A DNA stretch of 64,000 nt from Neobacillus niacini (lineage in GTDB: Bacteria; Bacillota; Bacilli; Bacillales; Cytobacillaceae), in assembly GCF_023715415.1 (NCBI RefSeq), contig NZ_JAMBOB010000002.1:124001-188000 (forward strand). The letters are read 5' to 3'. The stretch's first letter is position 1, and every line of letters begins with the position of its first letter. Shown here in pieces: positions 24,809-34,981 of this stretch. The translations under genes were made by a program, and so were the position numbers. The notes beneath the pieces are model-generated. The model was not told where the DNA came from and searched no databases. It saw nothing but the letters and a program-made list of their open reading frames with translations.

Positions 24809-26110
24809 ATGCCAGATAAACAGGACGAATCAACTACTTTCAACAAGTATCAGAATTACATTGACTCATCAGAAAAACAGAGGGCTTTATATAGACGAAC
24901 ATTAATCATCGTTGTTTTATCACAAATATTTGGCGGTGCCGGGCTGGCAGCAGGCATCACGGTTGGGGCGCTTATAGCTCAAGATATGTTGGGAACCGAT
25001 AGTTTTTCGGGTGTTCCAACAGCGTTATTCACCTTTGGTTCCGCAGGGGCTGCACTTCTTGTAGGGCGGTTATCTCAAAGATATGGCCGCAGGTCTGGAT
25101 TGGCTGCTGGTTTTCTTGCCGGTGGAATAGGGGCAATCGGGGTGGTACTTGCAGCAATAACAAATAATATTCTCCTGTTATTTATCTCCTTATTAATCTA
25201 TGGTTCTGGCGGTGCCACAAACTTACAAGCCCGTTATGCAGGAACAGACTTGGCAAGTCCTAAGCAGCGAGCCACAGCTATAAGTATTGCAATGGTATCA
25301 ACAACATTTGGTGCTGTTGCTGGTCCTAACTTGGTTGATGTTATGGGGCAGTTTGCAATAAAAGTAGGTGTTCCAGTATTATCTGGACCCTTCATTTTAG
25401 CAGCAGCAACTTATATTCTAGCTGGTTTGATACTACTCCTTTTACTGCGCCCAGATCCGTTCATTGTTGCAAAAGCAATTGCGGATGAGAAGAGAAAGAA
25501 CAAGACCATTCATTTAGATAGTCATACAAATACACTAGCGTTTAACAAAAGAGGAATCATCGCAGCAGCAACATTAATGGTGTTAACTCAATTGGTTATG
25601 GTCGCAATTATGACGATGACACCTGTACATATGGGGAAGCACGGACATGGTTTAAGTGAGGTTGGTATGATAATTGGGTTTCATGTAGGTGCTATGTATC
25701 TTCCATCACTTCTAACAGGAGTCCTTGTTGATAGGATTGGACGGCTATACATGGCAATTGCAGCGGGTGTTACCTTACTTTGTGCAGGGATACTTGCTGC
25801 CATGGCACCGGGTGAATCGATGACCCTCCTTACACTAGCCCTCATATTACTTGGCCTAGGCTGGAACTTCGGATTAATAAGTGGTACAGCTATTCTGGTA
25901 GATTCAACGAATCAGGCCAATCGTGCAAAAATACAAGGAACTGTTGATGTTATGGTTGCTTTATCCGGTGCCACGGGAGGCGTACTATCTGGGTTGGTTG
26001 TTGCGAATACCAGTTATGCGACACTATCCATTGCAGGTGGAATTCTTTCACTCCTCCTAATACCCGTGTTAATTTGGTCGAGTTCTAAAGCGGTAAAAGT
26101 TCAGGCGTGA
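24809..26110 (+). CDS. MFS transporter
   Basis: A 433-residue major facilitator with twelve helices. The loop 2-3 signature appears as VGRLSQRYGRRSGLAAG and its repeat as LTGVLVDRIGRLYMAIA. A central polar loop of about 35 residues separates the halves. ATG 24809 is chosen because GGGAGAGG lies 8 bases before it; the ATG at 24785 has no ribosome site. The substrate cannot be told; the kynurenine genes follow 460 bases later with one small gene between, so a link to tryptophan metabolites is only a possibility. Confidence 0.85.
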   Translation: MPDKQDESTTFNKYQNYIDSSEKQRALYRRTLIIVVLSQIFGGAGLAAGITVGALIAQDMLGTDSFSGVPTALFTFGSAGAALLVGRLSQRYGRRSGLAAGFLAGGIGAIGVVLAAITNNILLLFISLLIYGSGGATNLQARYAGTDLASPKQRATAISIAMVSTTFGAVAGPNLVDVMGQFAIKVGVPVLSGPFILAAATYILAGLILLLLLRPDPFIVAKAIADEKRKNKTIHLDSHTNTLAFNKRGIIAAATLMVLTQLVMVAIMTMTPVHMGKHGHGLSEVGMIIGFHVGAMYLPSLLTGVLVDRIGRLYMAIAAGVTLLCAGILAAMAPGESMTLLTLALILLGLGWNFGLISGTAILVDSTNQANRAKIQGTVDVMVALSGATGGVLSGLVVANTSYATLSIAGGILSLLLIPVLIWSSSKAVKVQA

Positions 26111-26211
26111 ATCCAAATGGACCTGCGCCTTAATTATGTTATTTTAATGCGAAACCCTTCCGATACGCGAAACATAGACTATTGTATCAATAAGGTAAGG
26201 GTGTCATATTT

Positions 26212-26457
26212 ATGAGAAGGTTAAGACAAGTACAGCCAATGATTGGGCAGGCATGGACCGGCAGACATGTGGTATTGCTTCATTGTACAATGAATAATCA
26301 ATTAATTAATGTATACAAAAGCTACCATGCACCAATCGAACCTCCACGCGAAAATTGTGCAGAAACTTTATCTCAATTACTAAGTATTGGCTATTCGCTA
26401 AAAGCAATTACAGCCATTTCACCGAATCAAATTCAATACTTTCTGGTTCTCGAATAA
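26212..26457 (+). CDS. Unrecognised 81-aa protein
   Basis: A small soluble protein opening MRRLRQVQPMIGQAWTGRHV with an alpha/beta look and no known motif. AAGGTAAGGG lies about 10 bases before the ATG, and a terminator-like hairpin follows at 26480. It sits alone between the MFS transporter and kynU. Probably real but of unknown role. Confidence 0.5.
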   Translation: MRRLRQVQPMIGQAWTGRHVVLLHCTMNNQLINVYKSYHAPIEPPRENCAETLSQLLSIGYSLKAITAISPNQIQYFLVLE

Positions 26458-26479
26458 GTTACTATTTATAACCCACTAA

Positions 26480-26511
26480 AGCCGCTTTTAGTTTCTTAAA
26501 GTGGCTATTTT
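26480..26511 (+). terminator. Intrinsic terminator before kynU
   Basis: AGCCGCTTT pairs with AAAGTGGCT (one wobble) across a 9-base loop, followed by ATTTT. Confidence 0.6.
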
Positions 26512-26570
26512 CTAATTCCCTTATGAGTATAATAGAATTTAAGAGAAGAATATTGGGGAGAGGGATAGGT

Positions 26571-27842
26571 ATGATATTGACAATAGAAGATGCAAAAGAA
26601 ATGGACATTGAAGATAGCTTATCCAAATTTCGAGAAGAATTTTACATAAAACCCAACACCATTTATTTGGATGGCAATTCATTAGGTCTTTTGTCTAAAA
26701 GAGCGGAGCGTACACTTTTAGAATCGTTAAACGATTGGAAAGAACATGGAATTGATGGCTGGACAAAAGGGAATCACCCATGGTTTTATTTATCAGAAAC
26801 GCTAGGTAAGCGGATGGCACCCTTAGTAGGGGCTGCAGCTGATGAAGTTGTTGTGACCGGTTCAACAACAGTAAATCTACATCAACTTGTTGCCACTTTT
26901 TATAAGCCGGAAGGAAAGAAATCAAAAATTCTAGCAGATGAATTAACCTTTCCATCTGACATTTATGCCCTACAAAGTCAGCTTCGTATTCATGGACTTG
27001 ACCCCAGTACCCATCTTATTACTGTAACAAGCAGGGATGGCCGCTTTTTAGATGAAGAAGTTATTATCGAAGCCATGACAGATGAAATTGCGCTGGTTAT
27101 TTTGCCCACTGTCCTCTACAGGAGTGGTCAAATCTTAGATATAAAGAGGTTAGCAAGAGAGGCGAATAAAAGAGGCATCTTAATAGGTTTTGATGGATGT
27201 CATTCCATCGGTGCCATTCCGCATTCCTTTAGTGAATGGGGTGTTGATTTTGCTTATTGGTGTAATTATAAACATTTAAATGGCGGTCCAGGTAGTGTTG
27301 GCGGATTATATGTAAATAAGAAACATTTTGGAACTATGCCTGGTCTTGCAGGCTGGTTTGGTTCGAAAAAGGAAAAACAATTTGATATGGAACATACCTT
27401 AACACCATCTGAAACAGCAGGAGCTTATCAAATTGGGACCCCACATGTCTTAAGCCTTGCGCCATTAATTGGTGCTTTGGAAATTTTTGAGGAAGCCGGA
27501 ATTAAAAACATCCGGAAAAAGTCATTAAAGATTAATAGATTTCTTATGGATTTGGTGAAACAAGAGTTATCAGAAATGGGTTTTATCATTGGAAATCCTC
27601 TGGAAGATAATCGCCGTGGAGGCCATATCAGTTTAGAACATAAGGAAGCGGCCCGTATTTGTAAGGCCTTGAAAGAAAATGGAATTATTCCGGATTTCCG
27701 ATCACCTAACATTATTCGGATTGCTCCTGTTGCGCTATATACCTCATATGGTGAGGTGTGGGAAGCGGTTCAAATACTAAAGAGAATTATGATAGAAAAG
27801 CAATATGAAAATTTTAAGAATGAAAGAGAAGTTGTGGCATAA
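26571..27842 (+). CDS. kynU: Kynureninase
   Basis: A PLP enzyme of 423 residues that cleaves kynurenine to anthranilate and alanine. The PLP lysine is Lys234 in [17 protein letters not shown], and the cofactor-binding Asp lies in [16 protein letters not shown] 26571 is chosen for the GGAGAGG site just before it. kynA follows 27 bases later, so both are one operon for tryptophan breakdown. The formamidase gene kynB, usually between or beside them, is absent here. Confidence 0.95.
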   Translation: MILTIEDAKEMDIEDSLSKFREEFYIKPNTIYLDGNSLGLLSKRAERTLLESLNDWKEHGIDGWTKGNHPWFYLSETLGKRMAPLVGAAADEVVVTGSTTVNLHQLVATFYKPEGKKSKILADELTFPSDIYALQSQLRIHGLDPSTHLITVTSRDGRFLDEEVIIEAMTDEIALVILPTVLYRSGQILDIKRLAREANKRGILIGFDGCHSIGAIPHSFSEWGVDFAYWCNYKHLNGGPGSVGGLYVNKKHFGTMPGLAGWFGSKKEKQFDMEHTLTPSETAGAYQIGTPHVLSLAPLIGALEIFEEAGIKNIRKKSLKINRFLMDLVKQELSEMGFIIGNPLEDNRRGGHISLEHKEAARICKALKENGIIPDFRSPNIIRIAPVALYTSYGEVWEAVQILKRIMIEKQYENFKNEREVVA

Positions 27843-27869
27843 GAGTGTAAACAGGGGGGTTAGCAAATA

Positions 27870-28718
27870 ATGAATTCACCTGAAGAAAAAAGCAAATTAG
27901 AATTAGAGAAAAATATTCAAACAGACTTTCAAAAAGCAATGACATATGGCGATTACCTTCATCTTGATAAGATACTATCTAGTCAACAACGGCTTTCTGG
28001 TCATCATGATGAAATGTTATTTATTATTATCCATCAAACAAGTGAGTTATGGATGAAATTAATTATTCATGAATTAACAGAGGCGATTCAATCTATTCAC
28101 AAGAACGAGCTAGAGCCTTCTTGTAAAATTCTATCGCGCATTTCGCGAATTCAGCAGCAATTGATTCAATCATGGAGTGTACTCTCTACCTTGACACCTT
28201 CAGAATACCTGGAGTTTAGAGATAAACTAGGTCATTCCTCCGGGTTTCAGTCCTTTCAGAACCGATTGATTGAATTTGCCTTAGGGAACAAAAATGTTCA
28301 TACGCTTACAGTTTACAAGCATCAAAAAGAATTATATGAGGAAATGGTGGTGGCTCTCCATAAACCAAGTATTTATGATGCAGCCATCCAAGCACTTGTT
28401 GCTCGGGGAATTCCTGTGAATGAAGAGGTCTTACATCGCGATTTGTCTAAAAACTATGAACCAAATGAAAGTGTGGAAGAAGCATGGCTGACAGTCTACC
28501 GTAACGTTGACCAATACTGGGACTTGTACGAGCTGGCTGAGAAGTTAGTTGATATAGCGAATCAACAGCAATTATGGCGATTTAACCATATGAGTACAGT
28601 TGAGAGAATCATAGGTCATAAAACAGGAACTGGCGGATCATCAGGTGTAACCTATTTGAAAAGAGTTCTAGATCAGCAATTCTTTCCTGAGCTTTGGAGC
28701 TTACGAACAAAATTATAG
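27870..28718 (+). CDS. kynA: Tryptophan 2,3-dioxygenase
   Basis: A haem enzyme opening the indole ring of tryptophan to give N-formylkynurenine. His55 ([10 protein letters not shown]) matches the active-site base and His240 ([12 protein letters not shown]) the haem ligand, at the same numbers as in the Xanthomonas enzyme. The [10 protein letters not shown] loop that closes over the substrate is present. Length 282 is normal for bacteria. A GGGGGG-containing site precedes the ATG. It is co-transcribed with kynU and followed by a terminator. Confidence 0.95.
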   Translation: MNSPEEKSKLELEKNIQTDFQKAMTYGDYLHLDKILSSQQRLSGHHDEMLFIIIHQTSELWMKLIIHELTEAIQSIHKNELEPSCKILSRISRIQQQLIQSWSVLSTLTPSEYLEFRDKLGHSSGFQSFQNRLIEFALGNKNVHTLTVYKHQKELYEEMVVALHKPSIYDAAIQALVARGIPVNEEVLHRDLSKNYEPNESVEEAWLTVYRNVDQYWDLYELAEKLVDIANQQQLWRFNHMSTVERIIGHKTGTGGSSGVTYLKRVLDQQFFPELWSLRTKL

Positions 28719-28729
28719 AATAGGATCAA

Positions 28730-28762
28730 ATCCACCGTTTTACTTCAATGGTGGATATTTTT
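28730..28762 (+). terminator. Intrinsic terminator after kynA
   Basis: ATCCACC pairs with GGTGGAT across a 13-base loop, followed by a T run. Confidence 0.75.
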
Positions 28763-28843
28763 AAATTTGTTTGATTCTAGTATGACTTTCAGAGGTGCTA
28801 TTATATACTTAATTATAGTAATTTAGGAAATGGGGATTGGAAT

Positions 28844-29803
28844 ATGAAACCAAAGATAATCGTTTATAAAAAAGTGGATAAAAAGGTAATCAATCTATTA
28901 AATGAATATTTTAAGGTTATTTATTTTGAGAAATTGTATCATCAATCATATCCACAATTTCTAGAAGAATTAAAGGACGCCCAAGGAATAATGGGGTCAG
29001 GTTTAAAAGTAGATAGTGAATTTTTAAACCTTGCACCTCAGTTGAAAATTGTTTGTAACACATCTGTAGGATACGACAATCTGGATTTGCCGGCTTTGGC
29101 AGACAGAGGAATCATGGCGACGAATACACCAGAGGTATTGAATGACACTGTAGCGGATACGATTATGGGATTAATTCTTTCCACTGCTAGAAGAATACCA
29201 GAATTAGATCATTTAGTGAAAACGGGTCAATGGGAAACAGGACTCGAAGAAAAAGCGTTTGGTGTGGATGTTCATCACAAGGTACTCGGGATTATCGGAA
29301 TGGGAGGGATTGGTTCTGAAGTAGCTAAAAGAGCACATTTTGGATTTGACATGGAGATTCTATATCATAATCGTTCCCAGAACCAAGAAGTTGAACAAAA
29401 GTTTGGCGCTACATATTGTTCGATGGAAGACTTGTTACAGAAGTCTGATTTTGTATGCTTAATGACACCGCTGACTCCTCAAACAGAAAAGTTAATGGGA
29501 ACAAGAGAATTCGAGTTCATGAAAGAGTCGTCGATCTTTATTAACGCTTCTAGAGGGAAAACCGTAGATGAAGAAGCAATGATTCATGCACTTCAAACAG
29601 GGAAAATTCTTGGGGCAGGACTTGATGTTTTTGTGCAGGAACCAGTGATGAAGGACAATCCTCTTCTATTCATGAAGAATGTTGTCACACTACCGCATAT
29701 AGGTTCAGCAACTTATGAAACAAGATTCAAAATGGCGATGTTAGCTGCAACAAACCTAATCGCAGGATTACAGGGGAAACTACCACCCAACTTAATTAAA
29801 TAA
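28844..29803 (+). CDS. D-2-hydroxyacid dehydrogenase (glyoxylate/2-ketogluconate reductase-like)
   Basis: A 319-residue NAD(P)-dependent dehydrogenase. Rossmann motif GIIGMGGIGSEVAKRA lies near residue 150, the substrate-binding Arg is in INASRGKTVDEEA, and the catalytic His is in LPHIGSAT. It belongs with YvcT/GyaR-type enzymes that reduce glyoxylate, hydroxypyruvate or 2-ketogluconate; the exact substrate cannot be decided. ATG 28844 follows an AATGGGGAT site. It is a single gene between two terminators. Confidence 0.9.
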   Translation: MKPKIIVYKKVDKKVINLLNEYFKVIYFEKLYHQSYPQFLEELKDAQGIMGSGLKVDSEFLNLAPQLKIVCNTSVGYDNLDLPALADRGIMATNTPEVLNDTVADTIMGLILSTARRIPELDHLVKTGQWETGLEEKAFGVDVHHKVLGIIGMGGIGSEVAKRAHFGFDMEILYHNRSQNQEVEQKFGATYCSMEDLLQKSDFVCLMTPLTPQTEKLMGTREFEFMKESSIFINASRGKTVDEEAMIHALQTGKILGAGLDVFVQEPVMKDNPLLFMKNVVTLPHIGSATYETRFKMAMLAATNLIAGLQGKLPPNLIK

Positions 29804-29816
29804 TCTACTAAAAATG

Positions 29817-29846
29817 CTACTCATTTTATTAATGAGTAGTTTTTTT
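29817..29846 (+). terminator. Intrinsic terminator
   Basis: CTACTCATT (29817-29825) pairs perfectly with AATGAGTAG (29831-29839), followed by seven T. Confidence 0.85.
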
Positions 29847-29947
29847 AATCCTCTCAAAATATTTATGGCTTAAAAATAAATAGTATAGCAAACAATAATA
29901 ATTAGTCTTTATAAGTCGAGTGATAATCGTAATTTGGAGGTATAGGT

Positions 29948-31159
29948 ATGAGTCGACTAGACAGGCTCAAAATGGGGAAAGTAGAAACCAATCACTTTCA
30001 ACAGTTTAATGAGTTATTACGATATGTATTCCAAGTAACCAAGAAGGATTTACAAATGGTGGGCTGGGAAGAACGCGAAATAGCTTTAGCGAAGAAACCA
30101 GTATTGGATCAGGCAGATGTGTTAGGCTGGTTTGATGGTGAAAAACTCGTATCACAATTAGCTGTTTACCCTTTTCAGGTAAATATTTTTGGAGTGTCAT
30201 TTCAGATGGGGGGGCTGACAGGCGTCGGCACTTATCCAGAATATGCAAATATGGGGCTAATGTATAAGTTAATGAGGCAGGCGCTTGCAGATATGCGGGA
30301 AAGAAAGCAATCGATATCTTATTTATTTCCCTATTCGATTCCCTATTATCGCCGTAGAGGCTGGGAGATTATTTCAGATAAGATGACATTTGAAGTAAAA
30401 GATGTTCAATTGCCTAAGATAAAGAAGGTTCCAGGATATGTGGAAAGATTGCATATCGAACACCAAGATATAAGACAAGTATACAGTCTCTTTTCTAGTA
30501 ATATGCATGCAGCCATGCTTCGAAATGACTTGGCGTGGGATGAGTATTGGAGATGGGATGTAGATGAATTAACGGCAGCACTTTATTATGACAGCTCACA
30601 CAGGCCCCAAGGGTATCTGCTGTATTGGATATCTGAGGATGTGCTTCATATTAAGGAAATGATTTATATGAACCAAGAGGCAAGAATGGGATTATGGAAT
30701 TTTATTGGGGCACATTTTTCAATGGTGTCAAAGGTTACAGGGAACATCTTTATGAATGAACCTTTAGCTTTTTGGCTGGAGGATGGAGATATTAAAGAAA
30801 CAATCTCTCCCTATTTTATGGCGCGGATTGTTTGTGTCGAACAGTTTATTGCTCAATATCCTTTTAGACCAACAGGAACTGGTGTACAGTTAACGTTTAA
30901 GCTTGAGGACCCAATGCTTGAGTGGAATCAAGGAATATTCACATTAAAAGTCTCTCCATCAGGTCAAGGTGAATTATTTAATAGTTCAGAAGAGCCAACC
31001 TTTTCTCTCGATATACAGACACTGACGACCATGTTGCTCAGTTATAAGAGACCCTCATACTTGGCTGCCATTTTACGACTAAAGGGAAATAAACAGGTTG
31101 TTGAGATATTGGAGAATATTATTGAGAGGCAGACACCTTACTTTTCGGATTACTACTAA
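29948..31159 (+). CDS. Eis-like GNAT N-acetyltransferase
   Basis: A 403-residue protein with the Eis layout: an N-terminal GNAT domain (VGTYPEYANMGLMYKLMRQA is the acetyl-CoA loop), a second degenerate GNAT domain, and a C-terminal sterol-carrier-like domain. Eis enzymes use the C-terminal carboxylate in catalysis; this chain ends in an aromatic Tyr-Tyr, compatible with that. Family members acetylate aminoglycosides or other amines, but the Bacillus homologues have no settled substrate. GGAGG lies 8 bases before ATG 29948. A 59-residue gene follows 28 bases downstream and is probably co-transcribed. Confidence 0.85.
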   Translation: MSRLDRLKMGKVETNHFQQFNELLRYVFQVTKKDLQMVGWEEREIALAKKPVLDQADVLGWFDGEKLVSQLAVYPFQVNIFGVSFQMGGLTGVGTYPEYANMGLMYKLMRQALADMRERKQSISYLFPYSIPYYRRRGWEIISDKMTFEVKDVQLPKIKKVPGYVERLHIEHQDIRQVYSLFSSNMHAAMLRNDLAWDEYWRWDVDELTAALYYDSSHRPQGYLLYWISEDVLHIKEMIYMNQEARMGLWNFIGAHFSMVSKVTGNIFMNEPLAFWLEDGDIKETISPYFMARIVCVEQFIAQYPFRPTGTGVQLTFKLEDPMLEWNQGIFTLKVSPSGQGELFNSSEEPTFSLDIQTLTTMLLSYKRPSYLAAILRLKGNKQVVEILENIIERQTPYFSDYY

Positions 31160-31187
31160 TAATTAAAACTAGGAAGGGTGATACCTA

Positions 31188-31367
31188 ATGAAAGAAAAAG
31201 GTGGAGAACCTCAATTTCAAAGTGGGAAGAATCTTAAAAAAGCTGAAAAAGGGTTATATGGACTTGACCCAGAAATGAGTTTGTTGTCGGTTAATTTTGC
31301 AACCACAGAAAATCCTTATTTGAATGAACATTACCAAGAGGACTCTAAAAATAATGAGTCCGAATAA
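31188..31367 (+). CDS. Small hydrophilic protein, 59 aa
   Basis: The frame opens at ATG 31188 after GGAAGGGTGAT and reads MKEKGGEPQFQSGKNLKKAE, with LYGLDPEMSLLSVNFATTEN in the middle and an acidic end (EDSKNNESE). It has no membrane helix and probably little fixed structure. The good ribosome site, the 28-base gap to the acetyltransferase and the biased composition support a real gene. I do not recognise a family; small acidic spore proteins have a similar look, but this is not evidence enough. Confidence 0.5.
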   Translation: MKEKGGEPQFQSGKNLKKAEKGLYGLDPEMSLLSVNFATTENPYLNEHYQEDSKNNESE

Positions 31368-31433
31368 GAAAGTTAGCCAGAAATGCCAAATGAATATAGT
31401 CCTGGAATAAGTGATTTATTTAATTAATGAAAA

Positions 31434-31460
31434 AGGATGAGACACAATCGTGCTCATCCT
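31434..31460 (-). terminator. Terminator of the DUF3231 gene
   Basis: AGGATGAG pairs with CTCATCCT across an 11-base loop; on the minus strand it is followed by a T run. It may also stop transcription from the plus strand. Confidence 0.7.
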
Positions 31461-31473
31461 CTTCGTCATTAAA

Positions 31474-31986
31474 TTAACAATCACCATGCTTATTAGGATG
31501 TAAGGGCGGAGGAATTAGCCATCCTTTTTCCTTATTTAAACGGAGTACTTTTCCTCCAAGTGCGACCTTTTGTGCATGGAATTGTGCATTCATCATAGCT
31601 ATGTCTTCCCTGATTGATTTCCCTATTGCTTGACTGCAGGCTACTAACCCAGCGGCTATATCAGCAGAGAGGCCAGCAGCAATGGCTGGGTCTATGATTC
31701 GAGCACCAACTGGAATATCTTCTAAACATGCTTCAGGCGGCTCTGGTTGCCCAGGCGGTAACCCAATGCCGTTTTCTTTTAAAAGTTCTTCTAATTGCTT
31801 GTTTTCACCCTGACAAAGTTCACTTGCTTCTACTAATAACTTCTTTAGATCCTCATCACCTGCATGATTTAACATGGTTTGATAGCCTGCAATCTTCCCG
31901 TTATTCACTAATACAGCCGACCATAAATCAAATACTTCGCCATAGTGTAAAGGCTCTTCTTTAGGGTTTCCACTTAAAATTCCCAT
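31474..31986 (-). CDS. DUF3231 family protein
   Basis: A 170-residue helical protein with the DUF3231 pattern: PLHYGEVFDLWSAVLVNNGK near the start, a Glu-rich middle helix and IREDIAMMNAQFHAQKVALG near the end. It looks like a ferritin-like bundle, and such proteins are common in spore formers, often with unknown role. ATG 31986 is chosen for AAGGAGGG just upstream; longer in-frame starts have no site. The proline-rich loop PPGQPEPPEA is in the usual position. Confidence 0.8.
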   Translation of the reverse strand: MGILSGNPKEEPLHYGEVFDLWSAVLVNNGKIAGYQTMLNHAGDEDLKKLLVEASELCQGENKQLEELLKENGIGLPPGQPEPPEACLEDIPVGARIIDPAIAAGLSADIAAGLVACSQAIGKSIREDIAMMNAQFHAQKVALGGKVLRLNKEKGWLIPPPLHPNKHGDC

Positions 31987-32186
31987 TGTTGCCCTCCTTA
32001 GTGTGTATGAAAATTTGTTCATTATCAGTGCCACCTTTCATTAAGCACATAGATAGGATAACCATCTTACCTAGCAACCATGAGTTTTAAATCCTTATAC
32101 CAATGTTAATTTCTGGACATGTATCAGTCATGTTTTTCATAAGATGTACAAGTTAAGACTAAGGCTGAGTGGAGTGGAGGGGTTAT

Positions 32187-32819
32187 TTGAGTATCAGCAT
32201 ATTAGTGAGTTACATCATTTTGGGATTTACATTGGCAGCTCCGATTGGGCCAGTAAATTCTGCGCGATTAGATAAGGGGATTAAGAATGGGTTTTGGCAT
32301 GCATGGATTGTGGGTGCTGGCTCTATGGTGGCAGATGGATTTTTTATGCTGCTGGTTTATTTAGGGATGGTCCAATTTTTGGGGATTCCTATTATCCAAA
32401 TATTTCTTTGGTTATTCGGTGGCTTTATCCTTATTTATTCGGGATTAGAAAGTATCAAAAATGCTAGTACAATCACCTTAACGTATAGCAGGGAAAAAGA
32501 ATCATTAATGAGGTGTTTTCTGACAGGGTTCATAATGTCCATTACCAGTCCATTATCGGTGCTGTTTTGGTTAGGTATTTATGGCTCGGTATTAGCAAAA
32601 ACAGCCCAAACAAATGGAACAGAATCTCTTCTTATTTATAGCTGTATGATTTTCCTTGGTTTAACCATTTGGGATGTATTTGTTGCTGCCCTAACAACAG
32701 GCTTCAGAAAACTTCTGACGGTAAAAAGCTTGATTGCTATCTCCATTATTTCTGGTGCTTCACTCGTTTTGTTTGGTCTTTATTTTGGCTTCCAGGGCAT
32801 TCATGCACTCATTAGTTAA
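32187..32819 (+). CDS. LysE/RhtB family amino acid exporter
   Basis: A 210-residue protein with six membrane helices. The family hallmark FTLAAPIGPVNSARLDKGIK in helix 1 and its loop is clear, as is the second segment ITSPLSVLFWLGIYGS. LysE members export amino acids or their analogues; the substrate is not readable. The TTG at 32187 lies 6 bases after GGAGG (32176-32180) and is preferred to the GTG at 32169. No terminator is obvious downstream, but a strong promoter for the next gene starts 25 bases later. Confidence 0.88.
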   Translation: MSISILVSYIILGFTLAAPIGPVNSARLDKGIKNGFWHAWIVGAGSMVADGFFMLLVYLGMVQFLGIPIIQIFLWLFGGFILIYSGLESIKNASTITLTYSREKESLMRCFLTGFIMSITSPLSVLFWLGIYGSVLAKTAQTNGTESLLIYSCMIFLGLTIWDVFVAALTTGFRKLLTVKSLIAISIISGASLVLFGLYFGFQGIHALIS

Positions 32820-32844
32820 AGAACTTTTTATACCCGACCCTCAC

Positions 32845-32872
32845 TTGACTTTTGAAATAATATCCGTATAAT
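32845..32872 (+). promoter_or_regulatory. SigA promoter of the LTA synthase gene
   Basis: TTGACT (32845-32850), 16 bases, TATAAT (32867-32872). Transcription would begin near 32879, leaving an AT-rich leader of about 140 bases. Confidence 0.7.
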
Positions 32873-33021
32873 ACAAATTTGTGTTGAGTTATTTTATAAT
32901 CTGTTCATAAATTATTCATAATTTGCTGGTACAATAAATGATAGATTTAATAATAGATTAGATTATTAATATAAATTATCCAACTTAAATAAGTATTATT
33001 TCTTAAGGCAGGTGCAAAAAA

Positions 33022-34968
33022 ATGAATAACTTTACTCAAAAGGGTCAGGGTATTTTAAATAAATATATTGGCTTTTTCTTTTTGGCTGTATTCTTCCTTT
33101 GGCTGAAAACCTATATAGCTCAATTAACTCAATTTGATTTAGGTATTGAAAATACACTACAAAAGTTCCTATTATTTATTAATCCGTTAGGGTCATCTTT
33201 ATTATTTTTAGGATTGGCTTCATTATTTAAAGGGCGCAAAAAATATATTGCCTTACTTGTGATTGATTTCTTTTTATCCTTTCTTTTATTCGCCAATGTT
33301 GTGTATTACAGGTTTTTTAATGACTTCATTACTTTACCGACATTAACTCAAACTCAAAACTTTGGTGACGTAAGCGGAAGTGTCGTAACATTATTAAGAC
33401 CATATGATTTCTTATTCTTTATGGATATCATTCTTTTGGTTGCTTTACTTGCTTTCCGCTTCGTGAGAGTGGAATTTAAGGATATGAATCGCAGAAAAGT
33501 AGCTGCTTTATTTTCTTTATCACTGGCTATTTCATGTGGAAATCTTGGACTAGCTGAAAGTGATCGTCCTCAATTGTTAACAAGAGGATTTGACCGTAAT
33601 TATATTGTGAAGTATTTAGGTATGTACAATTACACGATTTATGATGCTGTGAAAAGCACAAAAGCTTCCGCACAAAGAGTTATGGCAAACAGTGACGATA
33701 TGACGGAAGTTATTAACTATACAAAATCAAACTACGCTCAACCGAATCCTGCATACTTTGGTGCGGGTAAAGGAATGAATGTGATTTATTTACATCTTGA
33801 ATCAATGCAAAACTTCCTTATTGACTACAAGTTAAATGGGGAAGAAGTAACACCGTTTTTAAATTCATTAACAAAAGATCAAAACACGCTTTATTTTGAT
33901 AACTTCTTCCATCAGACTGCACAAGGTAAAACATCTGATGCAGAATTTATCCTGGAAAATTCATTATATGGATTACCACAGGGTTCTGCTTTTACAACAA
34001 AAGGTTTAAATACGTATCAAGCAGCACCTGCAATTCTTGGTCAGCAAGGCTATACGTCTGCTGTCTTCCACGGGAACTCAGGAAGCTTTTGGAATCGTGA
34101 TGAAATTTACAAATCGTTTGGTTATAACAACTTTTTTGATGAAAAATACTATGATATGAAACCTGAAGACCTTGCTGAATATGGTCTCATGGACAAGCCG
34201 TTCTTCGAACAATCAATTCCAATGTTGGAATCATTGCCACAGCCGTTTTATACAAAGTTTATGACTGTAACACACCATTATCCGTACCCTCTTGCTGAAG
34301 GAGAAGCAACAATTGCACCGCATACTACGGGTGATAAATCAGTTGATACTTACTTCCAAACTGCTCGTTATGCGGACGAAGCTTTGAAACAATTCTTTGA
34401 TTACCTGAAAGAATCTGGGTTATATGATAATTCTATCATTGTCATGTACGGTGATCATTATGGTATTTCAGAAAATCATAATAAAGCAATGGAACAAGTT
34501 CTTGGTAAAGAAATTACAGATTTCGATAGTGCTGGATTACAACGCGTGCCTTTCTTTATTCGTGTACCTGGGATAGAGGGTGGAGTTAACCACGAATATG
34601 GCGGACAAATTGATATCCTGCCTACATTGCTTCACTTGTTAGGTATTGATACAAAAGATTATGTTCAGTTTGGAACTGACCTTTTATCCGAACAGCATGA
34701 TGATCTTGTTCCTTTCCGTGATGGAAACTTTATGAGCGCAACGATTTCATCCGTAGATGGTAAATTCTACGATTCAACAACTGGATTGAAATTAGATGAA
34801 AATAGAATGGAAGAGGCAATGAACCTCCAAACAATAGTTGAAAATAAATTAGCTCTGTCAGATAAAGTTGTAAATGGAGACCTATTACGCTTCTATACTC
34901 CTGAAAACTTTACACCTATTGACCGAACACAATATAATTACAACCAAACTCAAAATGATGAAGAATAA
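33022..34968 (+). CDS. Lipoteichoic acid synthase family protein
   Basis: A 648-residue sulfatase-fold enzyme: five N-terminal membrane helices (to about residue 180), a linker, then the extracellular catalytic domain. The catalytic Thr is Thr304 in QGKTSDAEF; metal ligands include Glu260 in YLHLESMQ and the Asp/His of MYGDHYGISENH. It transfers glycerol-phosphate from phosphatidylglycerol to the growing LTA chain. Bacillaceae carry several paralogues (LtaS, YfnI, YqgS, YvgJ), and I cannot say which this is. The leader from the promoter at 32845 is long. A terminator follows. Confidence 0.92.
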   Translation: MNNFTQKGQGILNKYIGFFFLAVFFLWLKTYIAQLTQFDLGIENTLQKFLLFINPLGSSLLFLGLASLFKGRKKYIALLVIDFFLSFLLFANVVYYRFFNDFITLPTLTQTQNFGDVSGSVVTLLRPYDFLFFMDIILLVALLAFRFVRVEFKDMNRRKVAALFSLSLAISCGNLGLAESDRPQLLTRGFDRNYIVKYLGMYNYTIYDAVKSTKASAQRVMANSDDMTEVINYTKSNYAQPNPAYFGAGKGMNVIYLHLESMQNFLIDYKLNGEEVTPFLNSLTKDQNTLYFDNFFHQTAQGKTSDAEFILENSLYGLPQGSAFTTKGLNTYQAAPAILGQQGYTSAVFHGNSGSFWNRDEIYKSFGYNNFFDEKYYDMKPEDLAEYGLMDKPFFEQSIPMLESLPQPFYTKFMTVTHHYPYPLAEGEATIAPHTTGDKSVDTYFQTARYADEALKQFFDYLKESGLYDNSIIVMYGDHYGISENHNKAMEQVLGKEITDFDSAGLQRVPFFIRVPGIEGGVNHEYGGQIDILPTLLHLLGIDTKDYVQFGTDLLSEQHDDLVPFRDGNFMSATISSVDGKFYDSTTGLKLDENRMEEAMNLQTIVENKLALSDKVVNGDLLRFYTPENFTPIDRTQYNYNQTQNDEE

Positions 34969-34981
34969 ACTTTAAACCTGG

